Source of the DNA: a virus
Length of the DNA: 34,296 bases
IMG/VR virus record: IMGVR_UViG_3300035689_000052
Span: 1-34,296 of that record
Strand: one strand, 5' to 3'
Shown: in pieces, positions 22,660 to 31,172 of the stretch
Position numbering within the stretch: position 1 is the first letter of the stretch
How the letters are laid out: the number at the start of each line of letters is the position of its first letter
The notes under the pieces: generated by a model
Database searches by the model: none
What the model was told of the DNA's origin: nothing
Seen by the model: only the letters and a program-made list of their open reading frames with translations
Made by a program: the position numbers and the translations under genes

Positions 22660-23736
22660 TTATCCCCTTGTCCTGCGATCAAGTTCCTTTACAGCTTCAA
22701 CTAATAGGCCAGTAATTTGTGGGTAGTTAACCGCCATCATGCCGCTATTATCTTTTGCAACGGCTTGAGGCATAACACGTTGAACGTCTTGCGCCATGAC
22801 GCCGCCCGTTCGCTCGTTATCGCCTTTGTAGTTGTAGTCGTACCCCGTCAATTTGCCAAGTTGCGACAATGGCGAATCCATGCGATCAACGTTTTCTTTC
22901 ATCCGTTTATCAGACAAATAAGCCAGTGCCGCCGCCGTGCTAACGGCTTGCCCGAATTGTTGAGCTGGAGACAGGCGTTGTGTACTAACGTTTTGATTCT
23001 CAGCAGGAAACCCGCTCAAGCCTTGCGATCTGATGTTCAATTGTTGCAACGGATAGGCTTGTTGGCGCAAGAAATCTTGATACGCCAAATCGAGCTGCGC
23101 TTGCTGTTGCGCTTGCTCTTGTGCGCCAACGCCTTGCAATTGCTGCGCTTGCGTTTGGCGGATAGCTTGTTGCGCCGCACCCAAATTGGCTAATTGCCCT
23201 GCTTGCGCCTGGCGAGCCGCAACATCTTGTGACGCGAGTTGCGCCGCTTGATTAAAGCCTTGATAAGCCAAGTTGCCAGCCGTTTGGCCTGCGGCCATGA
23301 GTGCAGCCTGATTCGTTAACCCTTCAACGATGCCCTGGCGCGATCCGCCAAAGGCGCGTGCGCGGACGGCATTGGCAGCGTTTTGCTGCTGTTGCATTTG
23401 GCGTTGGTTTTCAATGTTTTGCACCGCCGTTCCAATGACCTGTTCTTGAAACGGATTGATGAATTGTTGAATGTTTCCCGCAATGCTTGTTGGCTGCATC
23501 GCCAGCGCTGTGGCGTAATCAACGGTCTGCGTTCCTGGCCCATATGCGCCAGCCTGCGCTTGTTGTTGCAAGCCAAGTTGCATGGCGGCTGTTGGCGCCG
23601 CCAATCTCGATCCGGCATAAGGCGTGTATTCTTGCCCGGCGATTTGTTTAGAAAACTCATAGTTTTCTAGCGCTGCCTGTTTGAATTCCGGGTCAAGTTC
23701 AACACGCGTTGTCTGACCACCGCCGCTTTTACTCAT
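22660..23736 (-). CDS. Gln-rich ejection-type protein with C-terminal peptidase S74 chaperone domain
   Basis: 358 residues. The body (20-240) is a long Ala/Gln-rich helical region, for example QRQMQQQQNAANAVRARAFG and QAQQLQGVGAQEQAQ. From about 270 it becomes an intramolecular chaperone of the endosialidase/S74 type: YLSDKRMKENVDRM with S275 and K280 at the dyad spacing, LTGYDYNYKG, GGVMAQDVQRVMPQAV and YPQITGLLVEAVKEL. Known S74 domains trimerise fibres and cut themselves off just before the Ser. Here the domain sits on a protein resembling an internal virion protein instead of a fibre. ATG 23736 follows AAGGAG. Confidence 0.8.
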   Translation of the reverse strand: MSKSGGGQTTRVELDPEFKQAALENYEFSKQIAGQEYTPYAGSRLAAPTAAMQLGLQQQAQAGAYGPGTQTVDYATALAMQPTSIAGNIQQFINPFQEQVIGTAVQNIENQRQMQQQQNAANAVRARAFGGSRQGIVEGLTNQAALMAAGQTAGNLAYQGFNQAAQLASQDVAARQAQAGQLANLGAAQQAIRQTQAQQLQGVGAQEQAQQQAQLDLAYQDFLRQQAYPLQQLNIRSQGLSGFPAENQNVSTQRLSPAQQFGQAVSTAAALAYLSDKRMKENVDRMDSPLSQLGKLTGYDYNYKGDNERTGGVMAQDVQRVMPQAVAKDNSGMMAVNYPQITGLLVEAVKELDRRTRG

Positions 23737-24112
23737 GATTCAACTCCTTGGACATAACAGTCCATTTCTCTTCATAACCTTCGTCCGCCAAAAATGTACG
23801 CAGCCAACCACGTCTTCCGGCAAGTGTTACACGATTGCATCCGATTGATTGCGCCCATCTCTCAAGGATTGGACGCATACGCGAGAGTTCTTCCAAGTCC
23901 CCGCCAGCAAGAAAATAGTGCATCCCTTTGGCTTGTGGGTAACTCTGAATCTCAGTGATGACAGCGGACTGTTGACCAGGCCAAAACTGCATTTCATTGG
24001 CGTCAACGGCTCGCTTTATATCCTCAATGGTATGCGTTCCGCCAGTGAAAGACAATGCCGCTTCAATAAACGGTTTGCATCGATTCCAATGGCTTAAATC
24101 ATATGCGTTCAT
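23729..24112 (-). CDS. GNAT-fold virion protein, T7 gp13-like
   Basis: 127 residues. FIEAALSFTGGTHTIEDIKR, then FWPGQQSAVITEIQSYPQAK, HYFLAGGDLEELSRM and GCNRVTLAGRRGWLRTF, the pattern of a small acetyltransferase-fold protein conserved beside ejection proteins in many podophages (T7 gp13 is of this type). An acetyl-CoA loop is not clear, so it is more likely structural or assembly-related than catalytic. It overlaps both neighbours. Confidence 0.7.
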   Translation of the reverse strand: MNAYDLSHWNRCKPFIEAALSFTGGTHTIEDIKRAVDANEMQFWPGQQSAVITEIQSYPQAKGMHYFLAGGDLEELSRMRPILERWAQSIGCNRVTLAGRRGWLRTFLADEGYEEKWTVMSKELNHE

Positions 24113-25950
24113 CGAGCCGCCAATAAATTCTGACCCGCCACTAAAGGCAACTCACCTGATAACAAACCTTGCAAGTAAGGCGTTGCGCCACCCTGTTGAA
24201 CATTTGACAAAATGGCGCCAGTAACTTGTGGCGATAAATTGTTTTGCATAGCCTGTGAACGCAAATCGGCCATGGTGTAACCCTGATCAAGCAACCCTTG
24301 AGCGCGTTGCGTCAACTCTTGCATTGATGGCGCACCCGTTGGCATAGCGTAAAAGTTTGGCGGTTGTTGCTGGTTCGCCATTTGAGCAATAGCAGGAGCA
24401 AGCAATCCAGCGGTTGGTGTGCCGCCATAAGATGCCGCATAAAAAGCATCCATTTGGTTCTGGATTTGTTGACCTGTCGGACCTTTGATGTTGGTAAGTA
24501 AACCTTGCTCAGGCCCATAACCGTATTGCAATTGCGATTGAGGCACAACAGCTCGGCCATACGTCATTGGCGGCAACGCTTGACGCGCTTGATACGCCGC
24601 AAAGTCAGGCGTGCTGCGCAAATATGCGGCCAAAGCATCAGTGCTTGTGAATGGCGTTGAACCGCGTTGATAAGCCAAAAAATTAGCCAACTCGGATGAG
24701 TTCGGAACGCGTCCAAAAATGCTTTTAAACGTATCAATGGCTTGTTGCTGCGTTATGTTTGTAAGCCCTTGCTGCTGTTGTGTTTGTTGTTGTAACGCCA
24801 AATAATCAGGCGTTCCCCTTAAGTAAGCCTCAAACGCACTACGTGATGCTAGCCTTGGATCGTTTGCCGCTATCGATGCAAAGTTTCTAAGTTGTTGTTC
24901 GCTTGGGGCTTTTCCAAACAGACTTTGAAATACGGCACTTGCATCAGCAAGTGAAATGTTTGCATTGAGCAAACCTGTTGCTGTTTGATTTGTTACGTTT
25001 GTCGTTTGATCGTTTGTGTCGAGCAAACCAGACGTTACTTGGTTACTTTTTTTTTCTACGGCAGCCTGCGCATAAAGCGCGTTTATATCTGTTTGAGGAA
25101 TGCCTGCTGCCTCTAAGTCAGCCCTTGTTACGCCATTCGATTCAAACCAGAAACGTTTGTTGGCTGGCGTGTAAGTGTTCCAATCGGCAGGCAATAGAGA
25201 CAGAATTTGTTGCGTTCTCGGCGACTGCTGTTGCGTAGTTTGCGCTTGTTGCTGCAAGTTTTGCGTTTGTTGTAACGCCAAATAATCAGGAATATTTCTT
25301 GGGCTTGTCTCGCCTTCTTCATAACGCTCTGTATCAAAATTGTATTCTCCGGCGTTTTTGAACGAATAAGGCGTGGCTCCCATCGCTTGTGTAAATTCTA
25401 GGCTTGATGGGCTTACATCCTTGAACCCTTCTTTTGCCCTATCAATAACACCCTGTTGTTGATTAATATAAGCCTCTTGACGGGCAATAGAATTTCTCAT
25501 GTACTCAGGTGTCATACCACCTTGGATCAGTGAAGGATTGCTCTCAATAGCTGCCAAATAAGACTTGTCATTTTGTAAGATACGCTGCTTGCTTTCTAAA
25601 TCTTTCTGCGTGTTGTAAGCCTGCAAAATGGCATTTGCTTGCGTGGAATTGATTCTTCCTTGGGCTATGTCTTTAGCAAGATAAAACTCTTTTACAGCTT
25701 CTTGCGCGTCATCAAAGCGTGATGCTTGGTAAGACCCTGGTGTAGCCCCTAACTGATCAGCGTAAGAACCAAGGTGTTGCATTAGCGTTGTCCAGTAATC
25801 CAACCCACCGCCAGACATGCTAAGAAACTGCATGGCGTCACTGACTTGCTGCGCGGCATTTGGGTCCATACGCTCTCTACCGGCAAACAAATCGCTTATA
25901 AGATTTTCTTGTGTGTAAGGGCGATAGTTGGGTGAAACTGTTGTTGCCAT
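24109..25950 (-). CDS. Gln-rich structural protein with duplicated DUF4214-like domain
   Basis: 613 residues. N-terminal helical region (1-210), a Gln/Thr-rich linker near 225-245, then two similar units: about 331-385 (DASAVFQSLFGKAPSEQQLR ... RGTPDYLALQQ) and 396-452 (AIDTFKSIFGRVPNSSELAN ... RSTPDFAAYQ). The FxSxFGRxP...TPDF pattern resembles DUF4214, a short domain found in cell-surface and phage proteins. A lone PDYLALQQ near 220 looks like the remnant of a third unit. Function unknown; between the tail hub and the ejection genes it is probably part of the tail or internal core. ATG 25950 follows GAGGTAA. Confidence 0.6.
   Translation of the reverse strand: MATTVSPNYRPYTQENLISDLFAGRERMDPNAAQQVSDAMQFLSMSGGGLDYWTTLMQHLGSYADQLGATPGSYQASRFDDAQEAVKEFYLAKDIAQGRINSTQANAILQAYNTQKDLESKQRILQNDKSYLAAIESNPSLIQGGMTPEYMRNSIARQEAYINQQQGVIDRAKEGFKDVSPSSLEFTQAMGATPYSFKNAGEYNFDTERYEEGETSPRNIPDYLALQQTQNLQQQAQTTQQQSPRTQQILSLLPADWNTYTPANKRFWFESNGVTRADLEAAGIPQTDINALYAQAAVEKKSNQVTSGLLDTNDQTTNVTNQTATGLLNANISLADASAVFQSLFGKAPSEQQLRNFASIAANDPRLASRSAFEAYLRGTPDYLALQQQTQQQQGLTNITQQQAIDTFKSIFGRVPNSSELANFLAYQRGSTPFTSTDALAAYLRSTPDFAAYQARQALPPMTYGRAVVPQSQLQYGYGPEQGLLTNIKGPTGQQIQNQMDAFYAASYGGTPTAGLLAPAIAQMANQQQPPNFYAMPTGAPSMQELTQRAQGLLDQGYTMADLRSQAMQNNLSPQVTGAILSNVQQGGATPYLQGLLSGELPLVAGQNLLAAR
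24787..25290. repeat. 24-base direct repeat inside the Gln-rich gene
   Basis: An identical 24-base sequence occurs at 24787-24810 and 25267-25290, encoding the PDYLALQQ motif both times. The copies are 480 bases apart. Identity at the DNA level indicates recent duplication or gene conversion within the gene. Confidence 0.75.
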
Positions 25951-25957
25951 GATTACC

Positions 25958-26167
25958 TCACATTGTTGTAGCGCTCAACGCGCCAACATTTGAAACTGAT
26001 AGGTAGTAACGCGTGCCGTTTGGCGACCGAATAATGATCAGTTCATCCTGGCCCATTTCGATGTTGGCGTTCTTTTTGCGATTGATTGCGTCAGCCAACT
26101 CCAAGGCACGTCGAAACGATTGCTCTTCGATCTGGTCATAATCAACGCCAGGACGCGGTAGTTTCAT
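25958..26167 (-). CDS. 69-residue conserved phage protein
   Basis: KLPRPGVDYDQIEEQSFRRA, then a helical segment (LELADAINRKKNANIEMG) and a short beta end (ELIIIRSPNGTRYYLSVSN). A small conserved protein commonly placed beside the tail hub gene in environmental podophages, with no known function. ATG 26167 overlaps the tail hub stop as ATGA. Confidence 0.6.
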   Translation of the reverse strand: MKLPRPGVDYDQIEEQSFRRALELADAINRKKNANIEMGQDELIIIRSPNGTRYYLSVSNVGALSATTM

Positions 26168-27651
26168 CGCCTACTACCAGGCTTGGCGTTAAACCTCATA
26201 ATACCTACGCGCCAATCAGTATTGTTGTTTCCGTTGACTCGCACTTTCATTTGCCTACCCTGCAAACGCACTGACGTTGGATTGGCTAACGAATACGGAC
26301 CATGCGTTGTTTCGGTGGCGGTAGGATATAAACGCGTTTTGAATGTTGCCGTTACATCGCCAAGCGTTAGGTCATCAGGTATCAGTTGATCCGCCACAAG
26401 CAAATTATCACCCATGCCAATTTGGTATGGACCAGACTCAGCGTATGGCGTTTGCCCGTCATAGTTCCAGCCGGCTTCATGCTCGTAAACATAACCATCG
26501 GATGAGCACATCAATGGCGATGTAAACACACCTTGTCCGGTTCCAACAGTACGCGCCAACGTGCCAATTGTCCAATGGTTTTCGCGGTAATTCCACACCA
26601 CATAACTGTCTATTTCGTTTGATTCGGATGACGGATAAAACCAAATGATTTCTGCAAACTTTGAATTGTGAATTGCGTTGACTTTGCTGATTTGCGTGCG
26701 GTTAATGTCACGAAACACAAAGTCAGACACATCGGATTGAAGCGGTTTGACGTAACCGTCATAAAGCCAAAATCCAGATGATCCCATCCAAACGGCAAAT
26801 GTGTCGGCGGCGGCAACGCTCAACACGCCCACAGCGCCACACCCTGTCCCTACTTTCTCAAACCCATAAACATATGGTGGACCTTGGTACTGCGCCAAGT
26901 GGGCATCCACGTCCGTAAGAATCAACACGCCACCACGAACACGCCTGGCGCAAATAATTGAGCCTGGCGTTGAAAGAATAAAGTCACCGGCCTGGTTTGT
27001 TGCTGCCGGCGTCCAAACCGTGTTGTCTTCTTGATCCGACCATTGCACTTTACGCGGATCGCCTCCAGCGCCAAGCGCAAACAGAAAACGCTCTTCGGAA
27101 ACAATCAAACCCTTGCAACTTGTTGGCGCGTTCGTAATCGCAACGGCTTTTGTTGGCGTGGCAAAGTCTAACTGCCACTCGTAAAGTTTGCCATCGTAAT
27201 CGGAGCACGCCACAAGATATTGGCCCCAGTTATCCATCGACCAGGTAGTGGCTGGCAATACACCATTATTGCTTGCCGGAATGCGTGCAACGCCATAGGC
27301 TTGTTCGCCATAATCTTGATTGCCGTAACCCGTCGAACCTAAAGCGTTGGTGCGCCCTGCGCTAAAACTTGTTGGCGTAATGTCAGCCTGATCACCATCG
27401 CCCTGGTAAGCGTAAAGCTTTGATGCAGTGCCAACAGCAAGCCATATATTGGCCGAGTTATCGCGCCAGGCATACATGCCACGCGGCACACCTGACGTTT
27501 GATTGTTTGACCATTTACGCCATCCACCCATCGGGCGAAGCGTTCCCTCAAACCATCTTACAAGGTTGGCGTCATACCAACGGCCTTGAGACTGATACTC
27601 GGTGCCGTTTCGATAAATGCCTGGCGGTAATTTGATGGGGACAAGTGGCAT
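26164..27651 (-). CDS. Tail hub / DNA stabilisation protein, P22 gp10-like
   Basis: 495 residues, almost all beta-strand with many Trp/Tyr/Gly, as in a beta-propeller. PPGIYRNGTEYQSQGRWYDA opens the protein; later YAWRDNSANIWLAVGTASKL, CKGLIVSEERFLFALGAGGD, VQWSDQEDNTVWTP and IIWFYPSSESNEIDSYVVWN give repeated blade-like units. P22 gp10 and relatives close the portal and hold the tail spikes. Assignment is by motif pattern and gene order, not alignment. ATG 27651 has only a weak GAGCAA ribosome site, probably coupled to the endolysin stop two bases away. Confidence 0.62.
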   Translation of the reverse strand: MPLVPIKLPPGIYRNGTEYQSQGRWYDANLVRWFEGTLRPMGGWRKWSNNQTSGVPRGMYAWRDNSANIWLAVGTASKLYAYQGDGDQADITPTSFSAGRTNALGSTGYGNQDYGEQAYGVARIPASNNGVLPATTWSMDNWGQYLVACSDYDGKLYEWQLDFATPTKAVAITNAPTSCKGLIVSEERFLFALGAGGDPRKVQWSDQEDNTVWTPAATNQAGDFILSTPGSIICARRVRGGVLILTDVDAHLAQYQGPPYVYGFEKVGTGCGAVGVLSVAAADTFAVWMGSSGFWLYDGYVKPLQSDVSDFVFRDINRTQISKVNAIHNSKFAEIIWFYPSSESNEIDSYVVWNYRENHWTIGTLARTVGTGQGVFTSPLMCSSDGYVYEHEAGWNYDGQTPYAESGPYQIGMGDNLLVADQLIPDDLTLGDVTATFKTRLYPTATETTHGPYSLANPTSVRLQGRQMKVRVNGNNNTDWRVGIMRFNAKPGSRR

Positions 27652-27652
27652 A

Positions 27653-28129
27653 TCAGTTGCTCATGTAAAGGGCCATTTCATCGCGGCGGCGTTTGACCAG
27701 GCCCGGCAACTCTTTCCCTGCCGCTTTAGTCCACATTCTAAAGGCAAGTGCTGCGCCCGTATAGTCACCGCGATTATGGCGCATCCTTAACGTTGATCGT
27801 TGGAGGTTGCCTAACCCAACATTGAACGAAAATGATGTGAGTGCATCAAAGCGAGACTGAGTAAGACCAGCAGGACATAGTCGTGATACGCCAGCCTCAA
27901 AGCGTTGTAAGTCCTTTGTAAGTATCTCGTCAATTTCCGCCATAGATAAAGTGCGATCCCATCCGTATGGAATAGGTAAATATTTGCGCTCTTCGATCTT
28001 GATGTTGATATGCGCTGGTTCAATGACATGTCCCACACCCACGGTCCAAAGCAACGCCGGGCAGCGATAAGGCCGCGCACGCACACCTTCGTGATGCTTG
28101 ATCATTTGGAGTGCGTGTGCACTGATCAT
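27653..28129 (-). CDS. Endolysin, GH24 lysozyme with Glu-Cys-Thr triad
   Basis: 158 residues from ATG 28129, which overlaps the holin stop as ATGA. MISAHALQMIKHHEGVRARP places catalytic Glu14, and PYRCPALLWTVGVGH gives Cys23 and Thr29. T4 lysozyme has the same spacing (E11, D20, T26) with Asp for Cys; P1 Lyz-type enzymes use Cys. RFDALTSFSFNVGLGNLQRS is the conserved second lobe. It should cut the MurNAc-GlcNAc bond. No signal-anchor segment precedes the catalytic domain, so release depends on the holin. Confidence 0.93.
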   Translation of the reverse strand: MISAHALQMIKHHEGVRARPYRCPALLWTVGVGHVIEPAHINIKIEERKYLPIPYGWDRTLSMAEIDEILTKDLQRFEAGVSRLCPAGLTQSRFDALTSFSFNVGLGNLQRSTLRMRHNRGDYTGAALAFRMWTKAAGKELPGLVKRRRDEMALYMSN

Positions 28130-28608
28130 TTTGCAAACGCTCGTGACCCAAAGTGAAAGGCCACAATCGCGGCCCAAATCTGCTGCGTATCGTCATCCCA
28201 CAATTGATCCAGCATCAAATCGAATGGCACGTTCGTTGTCCATGCGTACCAAAACCCGCCAATCTCAACGAATACAAGCAACATGAACATGCCATAGGTC
28301 AAGACAGGACGCACTAACGCCCTTGCGTTCTTGACCCACTGACTCGTTCCTTCGCCAATTGCAATATCATGAGCGTAAAGCGCTTTCATCTCTTCGGCTT
28401 GCGTTTGCATCGCAACTTGCTCGGTATGAATCTCTTCGATGCGTTGCTGCGCAAGCAATCCCATGGCGGCTAACTCGCGCTCACGTTCATTCTGCATACG
28501 GGCAAGTTCTAGCTCATGCGCCTTGTCCTTGGAGTCCTGCCAAAGATCAAGCAACTTAGGCACGCCCCCGGCTAAGAATGACAGGAGCGTTGATAAGAGC
28601 GTCATCAT
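28126..28608 (-). CDS. Holin, GTA-type three-TM family
   Basis: 160 residues. LLSFLAGGVPKLLDLWQDSK (first hydrophobic segment then charged), a central helical region rich in Glu/Gln (ELELARMQNERERELAAMG), WVKNARALVRPVLTYGMFML then LLVFVEIGGFWYAWTT (second) and WAAIVAFHFGSRAFAK (third). This matches the 3-TM holin family known from gene transfer agents and many phages. It would permeabilise the inner membrane and release the endolysin. Two adjacent ATGs (28608, 28605) can start it. Confidence 0.85.
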   Translation of the reverse strand: MMTLLSTLLSFLAGGVPKLLDLWQDSKDKAHELELARMQNERERELAAMGLLAQQRIEEIHTEQVAMQTQAEEMKALYAHDIAIGEGTSQWVKNARALVRPVLTYGMFMLLVFVEIGGFWYAWTTNVPFDLMLDQLWDDDTQQIWAAIVAFHFGSRAFAK

Positions 28609-28609
28609 G

Positions 28610-28780
28610 CTATTTCAGCTTGAACGCCAGGTTGATCAACAAAAGAATGCTGGTTCCTGCCGTTGTCATTAGGATCATCTCCAAGCGCTTAAGCCTGGCA
28701 TTGATCTGCGCATACCGCTCATCGCATACGGCTTCGTGAACCTCAATGCGTTTTAAGGCTTCGGAATCACCGGAGGTCAT
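28610..28780 (-). CDS. 56-residue small membrane lysis protein, XhlA-like
   Basis: ATG 28780 has AAGGTG 5 nt upstream; the TAG at 28610-28612 abuts the holin start. MTSGDSEALKRIEVHEAVCD, then QINARLKRLEMILM (amphipathic helix) and a C-terminal membrane helix (TTAGTSILLLINLAFKLK). Helix-then-TM near a holin resembles XhlA-type accessory holins. Too short for a confident family call. Confidence 0.6.
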   Translation of the reverse strand: MTSGDSEALKRIEVHEAVCDERYAQINARLKRLEMILMTTAGTSILLLINLAFKLK

Positions 28781-28788
28781 GACGCACC

Positions 28789-29061
28789 TTACTCAGTTGG
28801 CTGCACAGGTTGCATCGCCTGCTGCGCTGCCAACTGCGCTGCTTCATAGGCTGCTACAACCTCTGGTGTCCACGCTGCTTGAGCAATCGCTACCACCTTC
28901 TCTGGTCGGTCTGTGAGGTCTTGCCCTGGTGTTAACGATGTGCGGTGATAGGTCTGGGTTAAGACTTTGCCATCCTCAATAATGCGGGTGGCTTCTCGGT
29001 AAAGAACAATGCCGTTCTCAACGACAGTGATTTGATCTACTACGGTTTCTTTGGTAATCAT
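28789..29061 (-). CDS. 90-residue phage protein between fibre and lysis genes
   Basis: MITKETVVDQITVVENGIVL, then YREATRIIEDGKVLTQTYHR, a short beta-domain pattern, SLTPGQDLTDRPEKVVAIAQ and a Gln/Ala-rich tail (VAAYEAAQLAAQQAMQPVQP). This is a frequently seen small phage protein next to tail fibres, perhaps a fibre chaperone or assembly factor (inference). ATG 29061 follows AAAGGAAC. Confidence 0.6.
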   Translation of the reverse strand: MITKETVVDQITVVENGIVLYREATRIIEDGKVLTQTYHRTSLTPGQDLTDRPEKVVAIAQAAWTPEVVAAYEAAQLAAQQAMQPVQPTE

Positions 29062-29106
29062 TTAAGTTCCTTTCGTTGGTCCGTCTGCGTCATCCGAGGC
29101 AGATAA

Positions 29107-30510
29107 TTAAACTTTATAAGTTACGCTAAATTGAATTCGTGCAGAATTTCCTAAAACAGCTTGATTGATGTTATTAGTTCCTGATAATGATGTTTGTGTA
29201 TGAAAGACTAGATTAGTTGTTCCAGGTTCTACTGCGGTAGTCATTGAATACACAGATTGCGCCAAATTAGCAAAATAACCGGTACTTCCTGGCTGTACAT
29301 AAGACCCGTTGCTAGTAAAAGGTAGTCCATACACTCGTGTTGTGGAACCAGTACCGATTAAATTTATTGTTATTTCACCCCACACGACTACAGTATTGCC
29401 TATCTTTGTATATGAAGCAGTTTGTGTTGTGTATGTTGCAGTCCCGCCAACATTTGGTGTCCAAGTCCCTTCCTCATAATCATCCAATGTATTCGCGTCA
29501 GAGGATGCTGATTGCGTGGCGGGGAAGGTGATGCCGTTGGATACTTGTATAACCCCTCCAGAAGCATTGTTGGTGGTTGTACCAACTAGCAAGTTACCAC
29601 CGGAGGTGATACGGGCGCGTTCTGTCAAATCACTAGTATCAGGTGTCGAATAAAAAGCCAAGTACCCAGCATTAGTTCCGCCTTCCTTGGCCCCTTTAAT
29701 TGCTCCGTAACTAGTGTAATTCGTCCCTGTATAAAAGCCACCGAATTGAATCTGCCCCCCAGAGCCAACGGTTGTCTCTGGAACCGTCAAAACAAGTTGC
29801 CCATTCCCCGTATACGACGGTGTTGCATTAGCGGACGAAACAGTGGTCGTACCTCTGGCCGTAGTCGTACCAATCAACAGTCGCCCGGAGGAGTCAATAC
29901 GCATCCGCTCGGAGCCATCAGTCTGAACAGTAACGGTTCCGTTTGATCCTGTATCGCTAACAGTGACATTGGAGTCACCAGCGGAGATTGATGCTCCGCC
30001 AGATGCTGAAAGTGTTGTCCCGCTAATTGACAAACCTGTTCCAGCCTCCAAAAATGTAAACGCGCTTGCTGAATCATCCCAAAACAAAATGCGATCAGCA
30101 TTTGGATCAGTTAGGTTTGCACCTGTTCCGCCTTGATCAATAGGAACAATGCCCGATGATGTAAGTGCTTTGCTTGCGCTTGTGAAGACAGGCTTTGACG
30201 CTGTAAGCGATGACAAAATCGGTGCATTGGTAAACGTGGTATTGCCCGACGCGCTTAATGTTGTAAACGATCCAGCACCGGCAACGGACTGACCAATGGA
30301 TACGCCATTGATCGTTCCCGATCCGGTCATGTTGCCGCCAAGCGTTAGCGTCTTGCCGCTGCCAACGTTCATTGAAACGCTTGTGCCTGACGCTGAAAAT
30401 ATTGCGTCTAGCGTATCAAGGTTTGTATTAAGTTTGTTACCCCATGTGTCGGTTGACGCACCAACCTCTGGTTTCGTCAAACTTAAATTGGTGGTTGTTG
30501 TATCAGCCAT
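29107..30510 (-). CDS. Tail fibre / receptor-binding protein
   Basis: 467 residues. N-terminal attachment module with [20 protein letters not shown] and NLDTLDAIF, then Ser/Thr/Gly-rich fibre repeats, the common [10 protein letters not shown], paired [17 protein letters not shown] and [17 protein letters not shown] units, and [15 protein letters not shown] starting the C-terminal head (about 350-467). Fibres with this build bind the host surface. Base composition falls sharply toward the 3' end: 35 G+C in 60 bases at 29881-29940 but 17 at 29101-29160 and 17 at 29161-29220, so the receptor-binding end was probably acquired separately. ATG 30510 follows GAGGTG. Confidence 0.88.
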   Translation of the reverse strand: MADTTTTNLSLTKPEVGASTDTWGNKLNTNLDTLDAIFSASGTSVSMNVGSGKTLTLGGNMTGSGTINGVSIGQSVAGAGSFTTLSASGNTTFTNAPILSSLTASKPVFTSASKALTSSGIVPIDQGGTGANLTDPNADRILFWDDSASAFTFLEAGTGLSISGTTLSASGGASISAGDSNVTVSDTGSNGTVTVQTDGSERMRIDSSGRLLIGTTTARGTTTVSSANATPSYTGNGQLVLTVPETTVGSGGQIQFGGFYTGTNYTSYGAIKGAKEGGTNAGYLAFYSTPDTSDLTERARITSGGNLLVGTTTNNASGGVIQVSNGITFPATQSASSDANTLDDYEEGTWTPNVGGTATYTTQTASYTKIGNTVVVWGEITINLIGTGSTTRVYGLPFTSNGSYVQPGSTGYFANLAQSVYSMTTAVEPGTTNLVFHTQTSLSGTNNINQAVLGNSARIQFSVTYKV

Positions 30511-30518
30511 GTTTCACC

Positions 30519-31172
30519 TCAGTAAGGGGACACTTGCGGTGTCCAAGATTTGCTTGGGGTTGTTTGCGTTGACCAAGACTCAGCCACTATGGTTTGTGGC
30601 GTCCATGTATCGGTTGGATCGGATTGCTCATCCCACGTTGCTGGCCCCACCACAATCGTTGACCAACTATTCGTTGGACCGGGAACGGGTTCCCATTTTT
30701 CAAAACCCGTTGCGCTTACGCTTGACGTTGCCGTGATCGTTGCTGCCGCCAACTGGCGCACACCACCTGACGCTTCAACTAAACTTTGAGCCGTTATCGT
30801 AACGCTTGCTGCCGCAATTCTGTTGGCGCTTACAGCAACCACCGCCAATGCGTCAATGGCTACGGCGCCTTCGTGAACTTCACTACCCGCTGCCACAACC
30901 GCTGACGCACCGGCAATTGCAACACTTCCGAAAACAACTTTTGACGCTGTTGGGCTAACCGTTGACGTTGCGGCTACTGTTACTGAACCAAGTGCAATGC
31001 GCTGACCTGTTGGGCTGACCGTTGACGCTGCATTAACCGCTACAACGCCAAGTCCAATGCGCTGACCAATTGTTGCAACCGCGCTTTGCGCGGCAATTGC
31101 TACGGCAGCATCTTTATAGGCCGTTAGCCCATAAATGTTCTTGCCATAGACGCCAGCGCCGTACCCGTACAT
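30519..31172 (-). CDS. Two-tier repeat virion protein (20-residue and 10-residue repeats)
   Basis: 217 residues. After a Tyr/Gly-rich start (MYGYGAGVYGKNIYGLTAYK), residues 21-160 divide exactly into seven 20-residue units of the type GxVxIxAxSxVSxTGxRI, which predicts a regular beta-solenoid. From 160 on, tryptophans stand at 160, 170, 180, 190, 200 and 210, one every ten residues (ending NSW, ATW, DTW, ESW, KSW). It lies between the fibre gene and a small tail protein, so a shaft or linker is likely. ATG 31172 overlaps the previous stop as TGATG. Function unknown. Confidence 0.7.
   Translation of the reverse strand: MYGYGAGVYGKNIYGLTAYKDAAVAIAAQSAVATIGQRIGLGVVAVNAASTVSPTGQRIALGSVTVAATSTVSPTASKVVFGSVAIAGASAVVAAGSEVHEGAVAIDALAVVAVSANRIAAASVTITAQSLVEASGGVRQLAAATITATSSVSATGFEKWEPVPGPTNSWSTIVVGPATWDEQSDPTDTWTPQTIVAESWSTQTTPSKSWTPQVSPY
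30932..31112. repeat. 60-base tandem repeats coding the solenoid units
   Basis: Within the repeat-protein gene the DNA itself repeats with a period of exactly 60 bases; the best-conserved pair contains TTGGGCT(A/G)ACCGTTGACG at about 30950 and 31010, with matching AATGCGCTGACC at 30997 and 31057. High DNA identity between neighbouring units suggests recent slippage-type expansion. Confidence 0.7.

Noticed and set aside
28130-28177. Upstream extension of the endolysin adding a hydrophobic N-terminus
   Set aside because: Would overlap the holin by 52 bases without a ribosome site, and the added residues are too short and charged for a signal anchor.
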